Part shown: piece after piece, positions 11,997 to 22,012 of the stretch
How positions within the stretch are numbered: position 1 is the stretch's first letter
How the letters are laid out: each line of letters opens with the position of its first letter
NCBI GenBank assembly: GCA_030549495.1
Contig: JAUIRK010000136.1
Location: 413,728 to 477,727 of the forward strand
DNA length: 64,000 nucleotides
DNA from: Nectonema munidae
Taxonomy: Eukaryota; Nematomorpha; Nectonematoida; Nectonematidae
Direction: 5' to 3'
The notes under the pieces: generated by a model
What the model saw: only the letters and a program-made list of their open reading frames with translations
What the model was told of the DNA's origin: nothing
Databases searched by the model: none
Program-made: the position numbers and the translations under genes

Positions 11997-12014
11997 TCAA
12001 TCAATCAATCAATC
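11997..12014 (+). repeat. TCAA tandem tail of the I-like LINE
   Basis: Four and a half TCAA units sit directly before the downstream AAAATGGCGCTT duplication. Short tandem 3' tails in place of poly(A) are known in I-type and related non-LTR elements and mark the 3' terminus. Confidence 0.85.
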
Positions 12015-12628
12015 AAAATGGCGCTTTCAGTAAACCGTGAACCCAATTTTGAAAAAATGGCTAATAAAATGGCTAAAAATGTAAGTTTCTTACAAATAAA
12101 CTTTTGAATATCTTTTTAATTATAACTTTATAAATAATTTGCATATATTTATTTGTATGTATATAATAGTGATGCATATCTTAAATATATCAGATATTGA
12201 TTCTATTAATAATTTACAACTTAAATATACGATGAAAAATATATTTGATTGTAGGATTTCATTCACAAAGTTCATTTCACAAAATATTAAAAATCAGATT
12301 TTACATGAATAAATTTAATTTTTCTAAAATAAATTTTATGTTTGAATTAATACTGCTAAGAAATATAAATTACAGAATCATAACAAGAAAACATATAAAA
12401 ACGATCTGTTAAATTTAAGGATAAATAAATTTTTATAAATAGAAAAAAGAAAAATCAATATATAATAAAATTATTATCAGAATCATAGTATATCTAAAAT
12501 AAAAGAAACCATGTGAAATAAAGATAAGCAATCAAAGATTTACAATATAGGAAGTTTAAATTCTTACTGTTAATTTTATGAAATGAATATCAAAGATTTT
12601 CATTTGAATATCACTTGAACTTTTTTAA

Positions 12629-12766
12629 TTAACCCATTTACGACCAATGTTCCTATTTTGGAACATAAGTAATTTCATCTTCGTCTGCTTTTTTCAATGA
12701 CTTTGAATATAAATCGTCTGCGTTTTTTTAGATATCGTCTGCTTTGGTTGGTCTTAAATGGGTTAA
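12629..12766. mobile_element. piggyBac-like MITE with TTAA flanks
   Basis: TTAA-CCCATTTACGACCAA at the left is mirrored by TTGGTCTTAAATGGG-TTAA at the right, giving a 138-bp unit with 15-bp inverted ends (one mismatch) and TTAA at both borders, the signature of piggyBac targets. The interior holds three CGTCTGC repeats and no ORF. Confidence 0.75.
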
Positions 12767-12972
12767 ACAAATTAAATTCAACATTTTACACACTTGATAT
12801 ATTCTAGAAAAAATAATTTACCACATTTTTAATATGTTTCCTCATTTTAATAAAGTAAATTTATCTTAATTTTTATTTTAATTGTGATAATTTTTGTATC
12901 ACTTTTTTCAAACATAAAGACTTCAAATATTTTTTTATTCACAAATGCTCCATCATGGGTGCACGAATTCTT

Positions 12973-13038
12973 AGGGGCGGATAGGTTCATGGTTTACTGA
13001 ATTCCCCGCGGATTAGGTTCATGGTTTACTGAATTCCC
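12973..13038. repeat. Duplicated right terminus of the hAT-like element
   Basis: Two tandem copies of a roughly 32-bp unit beginning GCGGATAGGTTCATGG and GCGGATTAGGTTCATG, each ending TTTACTGAATTCCCC. The second forms the element's right end against the CCAAACAG duplication. Confidence 0.7.
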
Positions 13039-13309
13039 CCAAACAGGTGAAAATAAATTTAAATATTCAAAGAATAAGTTAAATATATATAGAAGAATTA
13101 TTCTCAGGATAAAACTAATATAAATTATTAATTTGATATTGAATTATAAAAAATTAATCTATATTTTTTTTAATTAAAATTATTTAATAACTACTTAAAA
13201 TATAATAATTATTTATAAATATTAATATAATTATTTCATAATAGTAAGTTTGATAACACAAAATAATTTTTTACTGTGTCACCCGAATCAAATCTAATCA
13301 AACAAAATA

Positions 13310-14430
13310 ATTTTTTACGGTTACATCCTTTTTTAAATATGGGTAATGTTTTCAAAATTGCAGGGTAAACACCATCTACTAAACATTAATTGAAAATATG
13401 CGCAATAGGAACACATATAACAGGGCCTAAATACTTAAATAACTTAGATGTATGCTCAAATACATCTTGGCAATGGCTGTTTCTAAGTGAATTAATACTT
13501 ATCAAAACATCATTCAATGAGATTTCTCTAAAAACAAAGAAAGGGGGCTTATGATTTATTTATTATATTTTTTTAAATCAACAAAATTTTGAAGTTTTCC
13601 TTGAAAAAGAGTCAAACATAAACTTTTTGATTTTAATTTTTCTTTCATTATTTGGAACTCTGAAGGAATTCATTTCTTTCCAAATCAATTTGCTATTAGA
13701 TCGATTTTTTTCCATCAAATTGCGATAAAACGTTTGTTTTAGGGTCAAAATACATTTTTATAGTTCTTGTTTATAGAGTTGAATTCATTTTTAATTTCAA
13801 GATATTTTTCTTTTCCTCTGTTTTTTATCATTTTATTTTATAAAGTTTAAAAAATTTTTATAAAGAATAAAGTTTATCTTTATTCTTGACCATAATGAGG
13901 AGATCGTCATTCATCCATTTATTTGTTTATATTTATTTTTTTATAAATAATTTATGTACATTTGCTTTTCGCATCATTCAAAATAGATAGAAAGTTTCCA
14001 CAAGATTCAGTGACAGAAAGAGAAGGGCTAAAAACATTCTTTCAATTTTCATGTTTTAGAATTGAATATAGATGGCAAAAATCAATAGAAGTTTTAAAGA
14101 AATTAGTACTGAAGAAACCTTTGTATTCTAATGAGATGAAAATTGGTAAATGATCAGATGAAGAGAAAATAGTACCAGAATGATGGTATGTTAAACATGT
14201 AGAAATAAAAATATTATCAAGCTGAGTCTTAGATGTAGGTCGTGTAATACAGTTTATCATTGGGAAATAACAGTACGAAGTGAAGAGATTTATTAATAAA
14301 ATGAGATTTGTGGTAATTTAAGAAATTCATGTTAAAGTCACCCATAATAATATTAGTTTTATTTTTTTTAAATGAATCCAAAAAATTTTTAAAGTCTTCG
14401 ATGAAAATCAAATAATCCTTTTCGTGTAAA
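13310..14430 (-). pseudogene. LINE-1st copy, endonuclease end and start of reverse transcriptase
   Basis: On the minus strand from 14430 downward: NIIMGDFNMNFLN (endonuclease core), FINKSLHFVLLFP, then after a frameshift CITRPTSKTQLDNIFIS and SSDHLPIFISLEYK (endonuclease C-terminal SDH box). A degenerate linker follows, then RT N-terminal residues including NDVLISINSLRN and GVYPAILKTLPIFKKG near 13.33 kb. Many stops. Order and orientation match the pieces at 6576-6771 and 4345-5194, so these look like one LINE split by later insertions. The join between IFKKG and AFDSI is incomplete. Confidence 0.75.
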
Positions 14431-15061
14431 GTGCATATTTGTATATATTATGTATGTTTATGCTTACATTTTTTTGATAATCATAATTAAATCATGAAAT
14501 ACAATGCGACCTTGTTAACCGCCATCTATGGGACCCAAAAAAATTGGCGTTGTTTTGAGGGTGGCGGAAAAATTCCGGGGTTAATTTTCTAGTTTAAAAA
14601 AAGAGCATGCTTAAGTTTACTTCAAGTTACATTATATATAGAAGTTAAAACTTGAAAACAAATCTAAAATATTTTTTGTTTCAAGTTTGAAGTAGCAATA
14701 ATTTATTAATAAATATAATTACCCTTCATTGCTGTTTTCCATACATTCTAAGAGTTTTTTTGAAGAATGAATTAAAATAGATATGCTCATTTATTAGTTG
14801 AGTTAGAGATAAAAAAGTCTTTTTTTCATCTAGTTAGGGGGATTGTCTACTTTAGTAGCAAGATCAGTTCGTTGCCAGCCGTTAAATTCTTTGAAGGTTT
14901 CACAGAATCCTAATATTTTTTAGTATATCTTATAGTGTCAACTAATATGATGTAGTGAGTCCTGTTAGTTTTCATCTTGTTCTATAATTGAATTTAGTTA
15001 ATGTTAACTAAAAAAAATTTTAATATTTTATTTCAAAAATTTTTTAGTGTTTATTTTTTTA

Positions 15062-16425
15062 TGTGCCTAAATTATGCCCAGCTCAAAAAAGTTGTGCCCA
15101 GCTCGAGAATTTTACTTCATAAATTATCATTCAAATGAATATATTAAGTTTATTTTTCTTTAATTTTTTTTAAATTAAGAACAATCAATTCTATATATTT
15201 TTGAAAATATTTCGCTAAATTTCGTCTGTTTAAAATTTAAATATGAACCTTTTAATCTTACAAAAGATTAAATTAATAAGGTAACATTATAAATTTCAAT
15301 TTCATTTTAAAGTATGAAGAAAATAATATATTATATATTATAACTCTTGGCTTTCTCCTAGATATTACCTACTCTTTTATTTTTAAATAATAATAATAAT
15401 GATTTTTTTAATAGATCTATGATTTTCTATATATTGAGTAATAATTGTTTAAAAAATAATGCTTTTCAAAATATTATCTTTATGTAGCCGCTGCTATTTT
15501 AAAAAATAGTATGCCGAAACTATCCATAAAATGAACTTTAATATGATTAGTATTTTATCACTATTCTTTTTCAAGTTTCTCATCTTATAGATTTTTTTTT
15601 CAGAAAATCGTCGTCTTTTTATTTTATATTTTCTTCATTTAAATTTTTTTCAGGTATTGATTTTTTATAGTCTGATTTCCTTCTCAATGAGTTTTTATAT
15701 AAATTAAGCAGCCGATTTTTGGACACTGGTGTGTCTCATTGTGCCTGAAATGAAAACATGTTTTTCAAGTATTTGTTTTTATTAAATCTAGCACGACTGT
15801 TCCCAGACGAGTTTATTTTAAAATAAAGTCATCTGCTTATTATATGAAAAACATCAATCTTATAAGTAAAAGTTTCATAATTCTGGTCCTTTAGGTTTAA
15901 AATATAAATAAACGATTAGTTTTTTTTAATTTTAGCTTTAAAAAGTCTTACTGAAAACAAAAAATGTTTTTTCCAATTTTTTTGTGGTTTTCCAGTACAA
16001 TGAATTTTATGTTTATAAACTTTTTGTGTAATGTTGATTAAAATATCCCTACTTACTTTTCATTTAAACCTCTTTACTTTGATTTTGTATTTTTAAAAAT
16101 GGAATTCTCCGCTATGAAAAAGTGAATACAGCTATAAAACCTTTGGTTTATAATATTTTTAATTGGTTATTTATAGTATAGTATTTTGATACTCATATGA
16201 CTATTGTAAAAATAAACACTAAGGTGCATATTGCATATACAAAAAATGTATTTACATGCATAAAGAAATATATATAGTTATAGATTAAATGGCGGTTAGA
16301 AGTCACATGAATAAAAAAAATTTAAAATTGATACGGTAAAAGCAAAACTTTATTCATATGAGAATTCAATAAAAACGATAAAATGTATAAAGTAAAATCC
16401 CCAAGCTGGGCATAATTTAGGCACA
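15062..16425. mobile_element. Inverted-repeat element with perfect 22-bp ends, unknown superfamily
   Basis: The 22 bp at 15062-15083 (TGTGCCTAAATTATGCCC plus AGCT) recur as an exact reverse complement at 16404-16425. The similarity continues inward (GCCCAGCT..GATTTTACTT-like on both arms), with an extra 23-bp partial duplication on the left arm. The 1.3-kb interior is AT-rich with no coding capacity. I could not see a clear target duplication, so the superfamily is undetermined. Confidence 0.7.
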
Positions 16426-16570
16426 CCCGTTGTTAGGGTGTACCTCTCAGCTTAATAGTTGAAGGTCAGGGGTTCGATCACCAAGGCTCCCAACTCTTAA
16501 AAATAAATTCACAAAAACTGTGATTAACCACTTTATATAGCCTTACGGCTGAAAGTGCTTTGATATCTCC
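16426..16570 (+). other. Possible tRNA-derived SINE fragment
   Basis: GGTCAGGGGTTCGATCACC at about 16466-16484 looks like an RNA polymerase III B box (GGTTCGANNCC) in a tRNA-like T arm, preceded by GGTGTACCTCTCAGCTTAAT. A cloverleaf could not be completed, so this is not called as a tRNA gene. The following ~80 bp could be a SINE body. Confidence 0.3.
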
Positions 16571-16870
16571 AACCAACACAAAAATCAAAGAGAATATTAT
16601 TTCTTTTTATTATAATTATTTGTAAATGTTTTAAAACATTAAATTTAAAAATAAATTAAAAACAAAATATTTATATGACAATGGCGGAAAAATATGGGAA
16701 AAACATGATAATAATTATATGTTTGTACTGAGTGTTGGCGGATGGCGGACAGCGAGGGGTGCTAAATCGCGAGAATTAACAAGTAAGGAAATCGCATCTG
16801 AGTAATTTAATGGGATACGCAGGATTGCCGTTAAATCGGGGTGGCGTTATTGCGGGGAAAACACTTATAA

Positions 16871-17817
16871 GCGTTTTTTAAAATACCTTTATACATTTCA
16901 ATTAAATTATAATATACAAAGATTTAGTACAGACAATACTTTTTAATCGTAATTTAAACAATTCAAAAAAAATGTTCATATTTTTGGTTTAAAATATAAT
17001 CTGCATTCAAACATTAAATTCACTGTAAAGAATTGTTTGAAAATTCAAAATATTTACAAAATCTAAATGAAAAGTTTACATAGATTGAGTCAATTTTAAA
17101 ATATTTAACATTATCAAAATTTCAATACTTTTGTTAAAAGATATTTTTAAACCTAAGTGTTTATAGTGAGAAAAATAATATATGGACTAAAGCCATAATT
17201 CATAAAGTTCCTACTTGCTGGAATAATTTTATTGATTTAATTGCCCTAAACTTAATAAAGTAGGTTGGCAAAATATCTTTATTGAGAATAATTTTTCTAT
17301 GTATAAACTTATTCTTTGAATATTTAAATTTGTTTTCATCTTTGGGTGTATTTGGGTAAAAAGTCTCACTCAATATAATGTATCATCATTGCATTTTAAC
17401 GATCATGATTAATTCCACAAAAGTAGGGTGAGCTAATATAGTATATGCTATTTATATGTGCTAACATAATTATTGTCGAGCTACAAAATTTAAGACAAGA
17501 CATATAAACTGTCTAGAAAGAAAATCAGCCATTCTGTGCAGTGCAAAAAAACGAGATTTGGTCTTTAATGAAGTGATCTAAGAAGCTACTTTGCAACCAC
17601 ATAAGACAACTTTGTTCATTATGTTGGCAATAGTTATTGCAGAGTTGTAGCCACTTTTATCTAATGCATTTACCTTCAGATAAAGTATACGATGAAATGA
17701 TAGGCAGCTAGCTATCCACCCTCTCACTTCATCATCTATTCTAGATAATGTAATAATGTTTATGCAGGTTTAACGTTTTGAAATCGAATCATCGTTGCTA
17801 TTGGTGAAAGTAACGTG
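16871..17817. other. AT-rich noncoding stretch
   Basis: No coding region. The only landmark is a minus-strand copy of the dispersed GTGAGACTTTTTACCC motif at 17341-17370. Confidence 0.5.
17341..17370 (-). repeat. Dispersed repeat motif, copy 2 (reverse orientation)
   Basis: Reads TTTGGGTGTATTTGGGTAAA followed by AAGTCTCAC, the reverse complement of the motif at 6774-6802. Confidence 0.55.
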
Positions 17818-18478
17818 TAGTGATGTACCGATAAGATCGGCATTGGTAACGCCTTTTTCTGTTTGATCGGTATTGCCAATTTTTTGTTCAACGATTTTAT
17901 GAGACGAACGAATCGAAAAATTACCTTCGACAAAAGAAACTTTGTACTTTAGACTTAGCGCTTTGAACATATGATACTATTTTAATGAAGGCTACTTTTT
18001 TGTTCATAATTTGATTTTTAAAAATATACTAAATTCATAAATGGATCGTTCAAAAATAACATCAACAAATTGTCCTTAATTTATACAGCTCTTCTCAATT
18101 TTTTAATATCTATAGTTTTACTTTCTAAAATAGTATTTAAAGTTTGTTTAACCCTCCCAACAGTTAACGTTTAGCTGTAGCGGACAAGTTTACTCTCCTG
18201 GATGAAATAAATTAGAAAGAACGACGGGAGACAAGCTCATGTCCAGTTAAAAGCATGTATTTTTAACATTCTTAACATTATAACATTTTTTTTATTCTTT
18301 AACATCTATTTTTACACATTTTTATTCTTTAATAAATTTTATATATAGAGATATTTATTATGATGTTTAAAAGCTATTAATGCAAAGTAGTTTATTTATA
18401 TACTTAAAATATTTTCTTATATCGGTATTTTAAAATGTAATGGGAATCGGCATAAAAATTTAGATCGGTACATCACTA
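17818..18478. mobile_element. hAT MITE with TAGTGATGTACCGAT ends
   Basis: TAGTGATGTACCGAT at 17818 is mirrored by ATCGGTACATCACTA ending at 18478, with further inverted similarity (GATCGGCATTGG / GGAATCGGCAT). Flanking octamers GTAACGTG (17810-17817) and GTATCGTG (18479-18486) match at 7 of 8 positions, the size expected for hAT. The interior has no transposase. Related ends frame the larger element at 29.3-32.4 kb. Confidence 0.8.
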
Positions 18479-19023
18479 GTATCGTGCATGTTCTCATTCA
18501 GAGCACGAATACAACCTCTGAAATGGAACTACGAGCAAAGAAAATTTAGTGCTTGATTCATCTGGTAGAGAAACTTACTTAAGGAGACAATTGTTGATGA
18601 ATGATTTGCAGATTGTACAAAATTACGATATATCGATGTATATGTGAATAAATATAAAAATAATATATTGTAATGGTTGATTTAATGGACCAAATCAGAC
18701 AATGGTGTGTAAGAGTTGAAAACTACGTTGGAAATATGTTTGGCACGAGATAATGAATACCTCTAAATCTTAGCATGAATCCTCCAAATTAAGTAGAAAG
18801 GAAATCAATTATGGAGCGTTTAAGCCATATCGAAGTTAAAGAAACTCTCTTTATAAGTGAAAATTTATTTTAATTTATTATCATTATATTCAAGACCGTA
18901 TGAAGAAAGTTTAAAATATAATATTACTGAAATAAACAAAAAGACAAGTTTATCCTGTATAACAAAAACAATGTCAAAACAACTCTGCGTTTAAATAAAT
19001 TTGTAAACAAAGCTATGATCAAT
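18479..19023. other. Noncoding stretch downstream of the BPNT1-like gene
   Basis: No coding region is recognised. It contains the candidate polyadenylation signals of the minus-strand gene. Confidence 0.5.
18864..18879 (-). terminator. Candidate polyadenylation signals for the BPNT1-like gene
   Basis: Two AATAAA hexamers on the minus strand (TTTATT at 18864-18869 and 18874-18879), about 145-160 bp past the stop codon. Such hexamers are common by chance in AT-rich DNA. Confidence 0.3.
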
Positions 19024-20016
19024 TTAACCATCTTTTTCAATTTTTTCCTTAACACTTTTAGGAATTTGATCGACATACCATTGATGATCGCTTCCAAAAC
19101 AAGTTGCTATGATGCCCCTAGAATTCAAAAGCTGAGCATCTGAAGTGTAGGAATAGTCACGCCCAAAGATATCCGTCATTTTGCCACCAATCGCTCCTAA
19201 AATGGCTTCCGGAGCACACGTGTCCCATTTCTTGCTTCCGCTGCTAGCGTACAAGTACGCGTGAACTTTCTTTTCAATCACGAGCAACACTTTGTATCCA
19301 CATCCCCCAACTCGAATCACTTGGTGAGGACATATGGCGTTGATCGCTTCACAATTTGTCGCGGAGGCATGGGAGCGCGTTGTGGCGATGATTCGATGGT
19401 GTTCAGGCAACGCCCCCACTTGCAAACTACCCTTAACCCCAACACCCTTAAGCCCCCAAACAACACGACCTTTCGTAGCATTGTTTAAGTCGTAGTTGTG
19501 GTAGGGTTGTGCGAGAACGCCTCCCACTGCCCTACCCAAAACGGAGATTCCAATCAAGACGGTAACATGATCTAACAAACCTTCAGTGTACTCTGATGTT
19601 CCATCAAGAGGATCCAACCAAATTGTTACGTCACTTGGCTTCAAATCACAATACGAGTCAGGAAATTTAGATATGTTCAGAACTTCAAGAGAGTCACTAT
19701 CACTCAAGCATAAATCGCAATAATTTTGGAAAACATCTGAAATTCCTTCTTTGCTTTCCTCATTTTCACAAATACCACTGCCCAAATCTTCTTCTCCAAT
19801 CACTTTAACAGTAGGAAAGAGGACTTCGAAAAAAGAAATAACCCAGCGCTGAGAAGCCCTATCAGCTTCAGTTTGTAGGTCATTGACCCCCTTTTCTACA
19901 ATTTGTAAATCACCATGATTGAGTACGCCTTTGATAATTTCTGAGGCTTTTTTACAAGCAGCCACAGAAGCAGATAAAAGTTGTAAAATTAATGGAAACT
20001 TTGTGAGAGTTGACAT
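19024..20016 (-). CDS. BPNT1: 3'(2'),5'-bisphosphate nucleotidase 1-like
   Basis: A single uninterrupted frame of 330 residues, close to the usual length of animal BPNT1 (about 310). Enzymes of this family remove the 3'-phosphate from PAP, the by-product of sulfation, in the cytosol, and also act on inositol 1,4-bisphosphate; they need Mg2+ and are lithium-sensitive. Metal-binding motifs of the inositol monophosphatase fold are intact: GEED (about residue 75), WLDPLDGTSEYTEG (about 140) and WDTCAPEAIL near the C-terminus. The start at 20016 (MSTLTKFPLIL) was preferred because it aligns with the family N-terminus; an in-frame ATG at 20094 would add 26 hydrophobic, UTR-like residues. A 30-residue acidic insert follows GEEDLGSG. 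The lack of introns could mean an intron-poor lineage or a retrocopy, but the frame is clean. GC content is clearly higher than its surroundings. Confidence 0.92.
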   Translation of the reverse strand: MSTLTKFPLILQLLSASVAACKKASEIIKGVLNHGDLQIVEKGVNDLQTEADRASQRWVISFFEVLFPTVKVIGEEDLGSGICENEESKEGISDVFQNYCDLCLSDSDSLEVLNISKFPDSYCDLKPSDVTIWLDPLDGTSEYTEGLLDHVTVLIGISVLGRAVGGVLAQPYHNYDLNNATKGRVVWGLKGVGVKGSLQVGALPEHHRIIATTRSHASATNCEAINAICPHQVIRVGGCGYKVLLVIEKKVHAYLYASSGSKKWDTCAPEAILGAIGGKMTDIFGRDYSYTSDAQLLNSRGIIATCFGSDHQWYVDQIPKSVKEKIEKDG

Positions 20017-20094
20017 CGTTGCAAAAAAATCTAAATATTTAAAGGTAAAAAAAAAGTTAAATTGTATATATAGGCAAACTTGCGTTAACGACAA

Positions 20095-21745
20095 CCAGTT
20101 TCAATTCTTCTCAAATAATCCCGATTGGACTTATTCGGGGTGCATTAAGCGCCATCTCTTCAAAAAAAACTACTTCGCATTGTTCCATTCAGCGGTCTCT
20201 TATAACCTCTCGGTATTGAACACGCTAGGGGCCGAATAAACGTTTTGACCATATAGAGATTTTCACTATAAAGATGATACATTAGCTCAAAAGAATGAGA
20301 CTGAAAAAATATTCACTGTTTAAGGTGTTTCACTATTTGATATTTCACTGTATTTTAATCAGTTTGAATTTCTTATTTCCTCCATTTCATAATTGTAAAC
20401 AACAAATTCAAGGTAAAAAGCTTAATCTGAAAGATACGTGGCTTTTGTTTTAAACAACTATCGCTAAGTTTTAATTATTTCACATTAACTAGTCAAACCT
20501 GTATTGACATACCACCTAACCAAACCCTCATAACTAGTCTTTGTAAAGGGTGGTCGCTTAATCGAGGTGGAATAAACGCAATGAGGATCAATTGGGGAAA
20601 ATTTTTACTTGTGGTCATAGACGGGAAACCATTCAAACCTTTGAGGAGAATAATTTTGAAGAGTAATCGCCCTTTTCCTTAATGGAATTTTATATATTTA
20701 AAGTAGACTATTTTCATTTTTGGATATAGAGGTTAAAGAAGGTTTGAACGTCTAAATTTCATGAAAGTTATATAATTTCCTTCTTCTTTTTAATTTAACA
20801 CATAAAATACACAAGGTAAACATAATAATTATATGATATATAACATGTACTTATTAATTTTCATAGAAATAGATTTAATAAATATTAATGTTGACAGAAA
20901 ATTTAAAAAATTTATTTTGAAAGTATAAAATTTGATAGAAAATCATAAAAGAGAAAATATTCTAAATCTCAAAAGAGGCAAAAAGAGTTCTTAATTTTCA
21001 AAAATTTAGAATAAAAATGTTATCATTCTAATAAGCAATTCAGGGGATAGATCTAAATTTAAATAAAGTATAGAGTAAGTTAAGAGGTTAGGCCTATCTA
21101 ACATTCGTATTTTAATCCTTAATCCTAACGTAAAACAAATATAAGATAAGATTTATTATTTTATTTTAATAATTCATTCTACCATTGTTTCAAAATTATT
21201 TTTTTTAATATGTTTTAATCAAATTGCTTTAGAAAAGAAAATTTTGAAATTAGACAATGGTAAAAAGAATTATTAAAAACAAAGTAAAAAAATAAATAAA
21301 TAAGACTTAAAAATGTCAATGAAAATCCATCAAATAGCAAAATTGATGGTTAAATAGAATGTTTACTTATTATTGCAAACTTTCTAAGTAAAAAGAATGA
21401 CCGATACAAAATAATTTAATCACTTTAAGATAATTCATCTTAATTGCTCCCCAAATTTAGAAAAATATCATATATGAGGATATAAAAGATTATACCAGCA
21501 TTTATTTTTAAGTATATATTTCTAGGGATATAAGTTTTTAGTGATTATTGAAAATATTTGTCATTGAATAACATCTCAAATTGTTAAAATTAGATCTCTA
21601 TTTTTATTTGAAAAGTAAAGAATATTTTCTTTCAATTTTTTTGTAATTGATAGTTTAAAAAAAGTTAGTTTTATGGTTCTGAAAAATAAAAAATCATATT
21701 TGTTCTAAAATGACTACAACTATATCCTATAAAGTCATTATCATT
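20095..21745. other. Noncoding stretch upstream of the BPNT1-like gene
   Basis: It should hold the promoter of the minus-strand gene, but I cannot identify one. At 20490-20590, GACATACCACC and GGGTGGTCGCTTAATCGAGG resemble subterminal motifs of pogo-like elements. The rest is AT-rich, with an imperfect palindrome at 21146-21310. Confidence 0.5.
21146..21310. repeat. Imperfect palindrome, possible MITE
   Basis: Left arm TTTTAATAATTCATTCTACC plus ATTGT pairs with ACAATGGTAAAAAGAATTAT on the right, and AAGATTTATTATTTTA pairs loosely with the sequence ending AATAAGACTTA. Arms of about 45 bp surround a 65-bp centre. No duplication is evident. Confidence 0.45.
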
Positions 21746-22012
21746 GGCGTCTGAGTATTTTGTACTGTTTGTCTTCGTACATTTAGCTGTGCACATCAAG
21801 GAGAAAGTGATGTCAAGCGTCATATTCATAGGCGTAGGAACCAGCCCCCCCCCCCCCCCGTTTCGAAAAGTATGCAAATCATCCCCCCTCCTCCTCCCCC
21901 TAGGTTTGAGGTGTAATAAATTGTTTTTTCTCATTCTCAAAGTTTCAACAAAGTCCTTTCTTATTTATATAATAAAAAAAATTTATATGTGTATTTTCAA
22001 ACTCAACTCTCA

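Larger units (their letters stand above)
6879..12014 (+). mobile_element. Near full-length I-like non-LTR retrotransposon
   Basis: The copy is bounded by a perfect 12-bp target-site duplication AAAATGGCGCTT (6867-6878 and 12015-12026) and ends in a short TCAA tandem tail. Order: pyrimidine-rich 5' leader, ORF1 with CCHC knuckles (7084-8117), ORF2 with APE-type endonuclease, reverse transcriptase, RNase H and a C-terminal Cys/His motif (8117-11793), then a short 3' UTR. The RNase H domain and double ORF place it in the I/R1-like assemblage; the exact clade is uncertain. ORF1 carries one frameshift, ORF2 two frameshifts and one nonsense codon. With the exact duplication, this suggests a fairly recent insertion. 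Confidence 0.9.
6806..13038. mobile_element. hAT-like non-autonomous element hosting a LINE
   Basis: CCAAACAG at 6798-6805 is repeated at 13039-13046, an 8-bp target-site duplication as expected for hAT elements. The ends are imperfect inverted repeats: CTCAGTAATCCGTGAACCTA inside the left end, and on the right GGTTCATGGTTTACTGAATT (its reverse complement reads TTCAGTAAACCATGAACC). Removing the nested I-like LINE (6879-12014 plus one 12-bp duplication) leaves about 1.1 kb without coding capacity, so it needs a transposase in trans. It also contains a short TTAA-flanked MITE at 12629-12766. Confidence 0.7.
14500..16865. mobile_element. Possible pogo-like non-autonomous element (ends only)
   Basis: The left end has ATGCGACCTTGTTAACCGCC and, 50 bp on, GGGTGGCGGAAAAATTCCGG. 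The right flank (16770-16860) has TTAACAAGTAAGGAAATCGCAT, which reads back as ATGCGA..CCTT..GTTAA, plus GGGGTGGCGTTATTGCGGGG. Such repeated GGCG/TTAA subterminal motifs resemble pogo-type ends. The inverted match is loose, no duplication was identified, and no transposase is present. Another inverted-repeat unit (15062-16425) sits inside. Confidence 0.35.

Noticed and set aside
13255-13320. Direct repeat ACAAAATAATTTTTTAC (13258 and 13302) as a target duplication of the repeat that broke the LINE
   Set aside because: The two copies are only 44 bp apart and do not bracket the insertion, so a local slippage duplication is simpler.
16440-16490. A tRNA gene
   Set aside because: A B-box-like sequence exists but acceptor and anticodon arms cannot be paired, so it was kept only as a possible SINE.
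19261-19488. Plus-strand frame across the BPNT1-like gene
   Set aside because: Antisense shadow of a strongly conserved coding region.
20017-20094. Upstream ATG adding 26 residues to the BPNT1-like protein
   Set aside because: The extra residues are Phe/Leu-rich and do not match the family N-terminus; the ATG at 20016 aligns with it.
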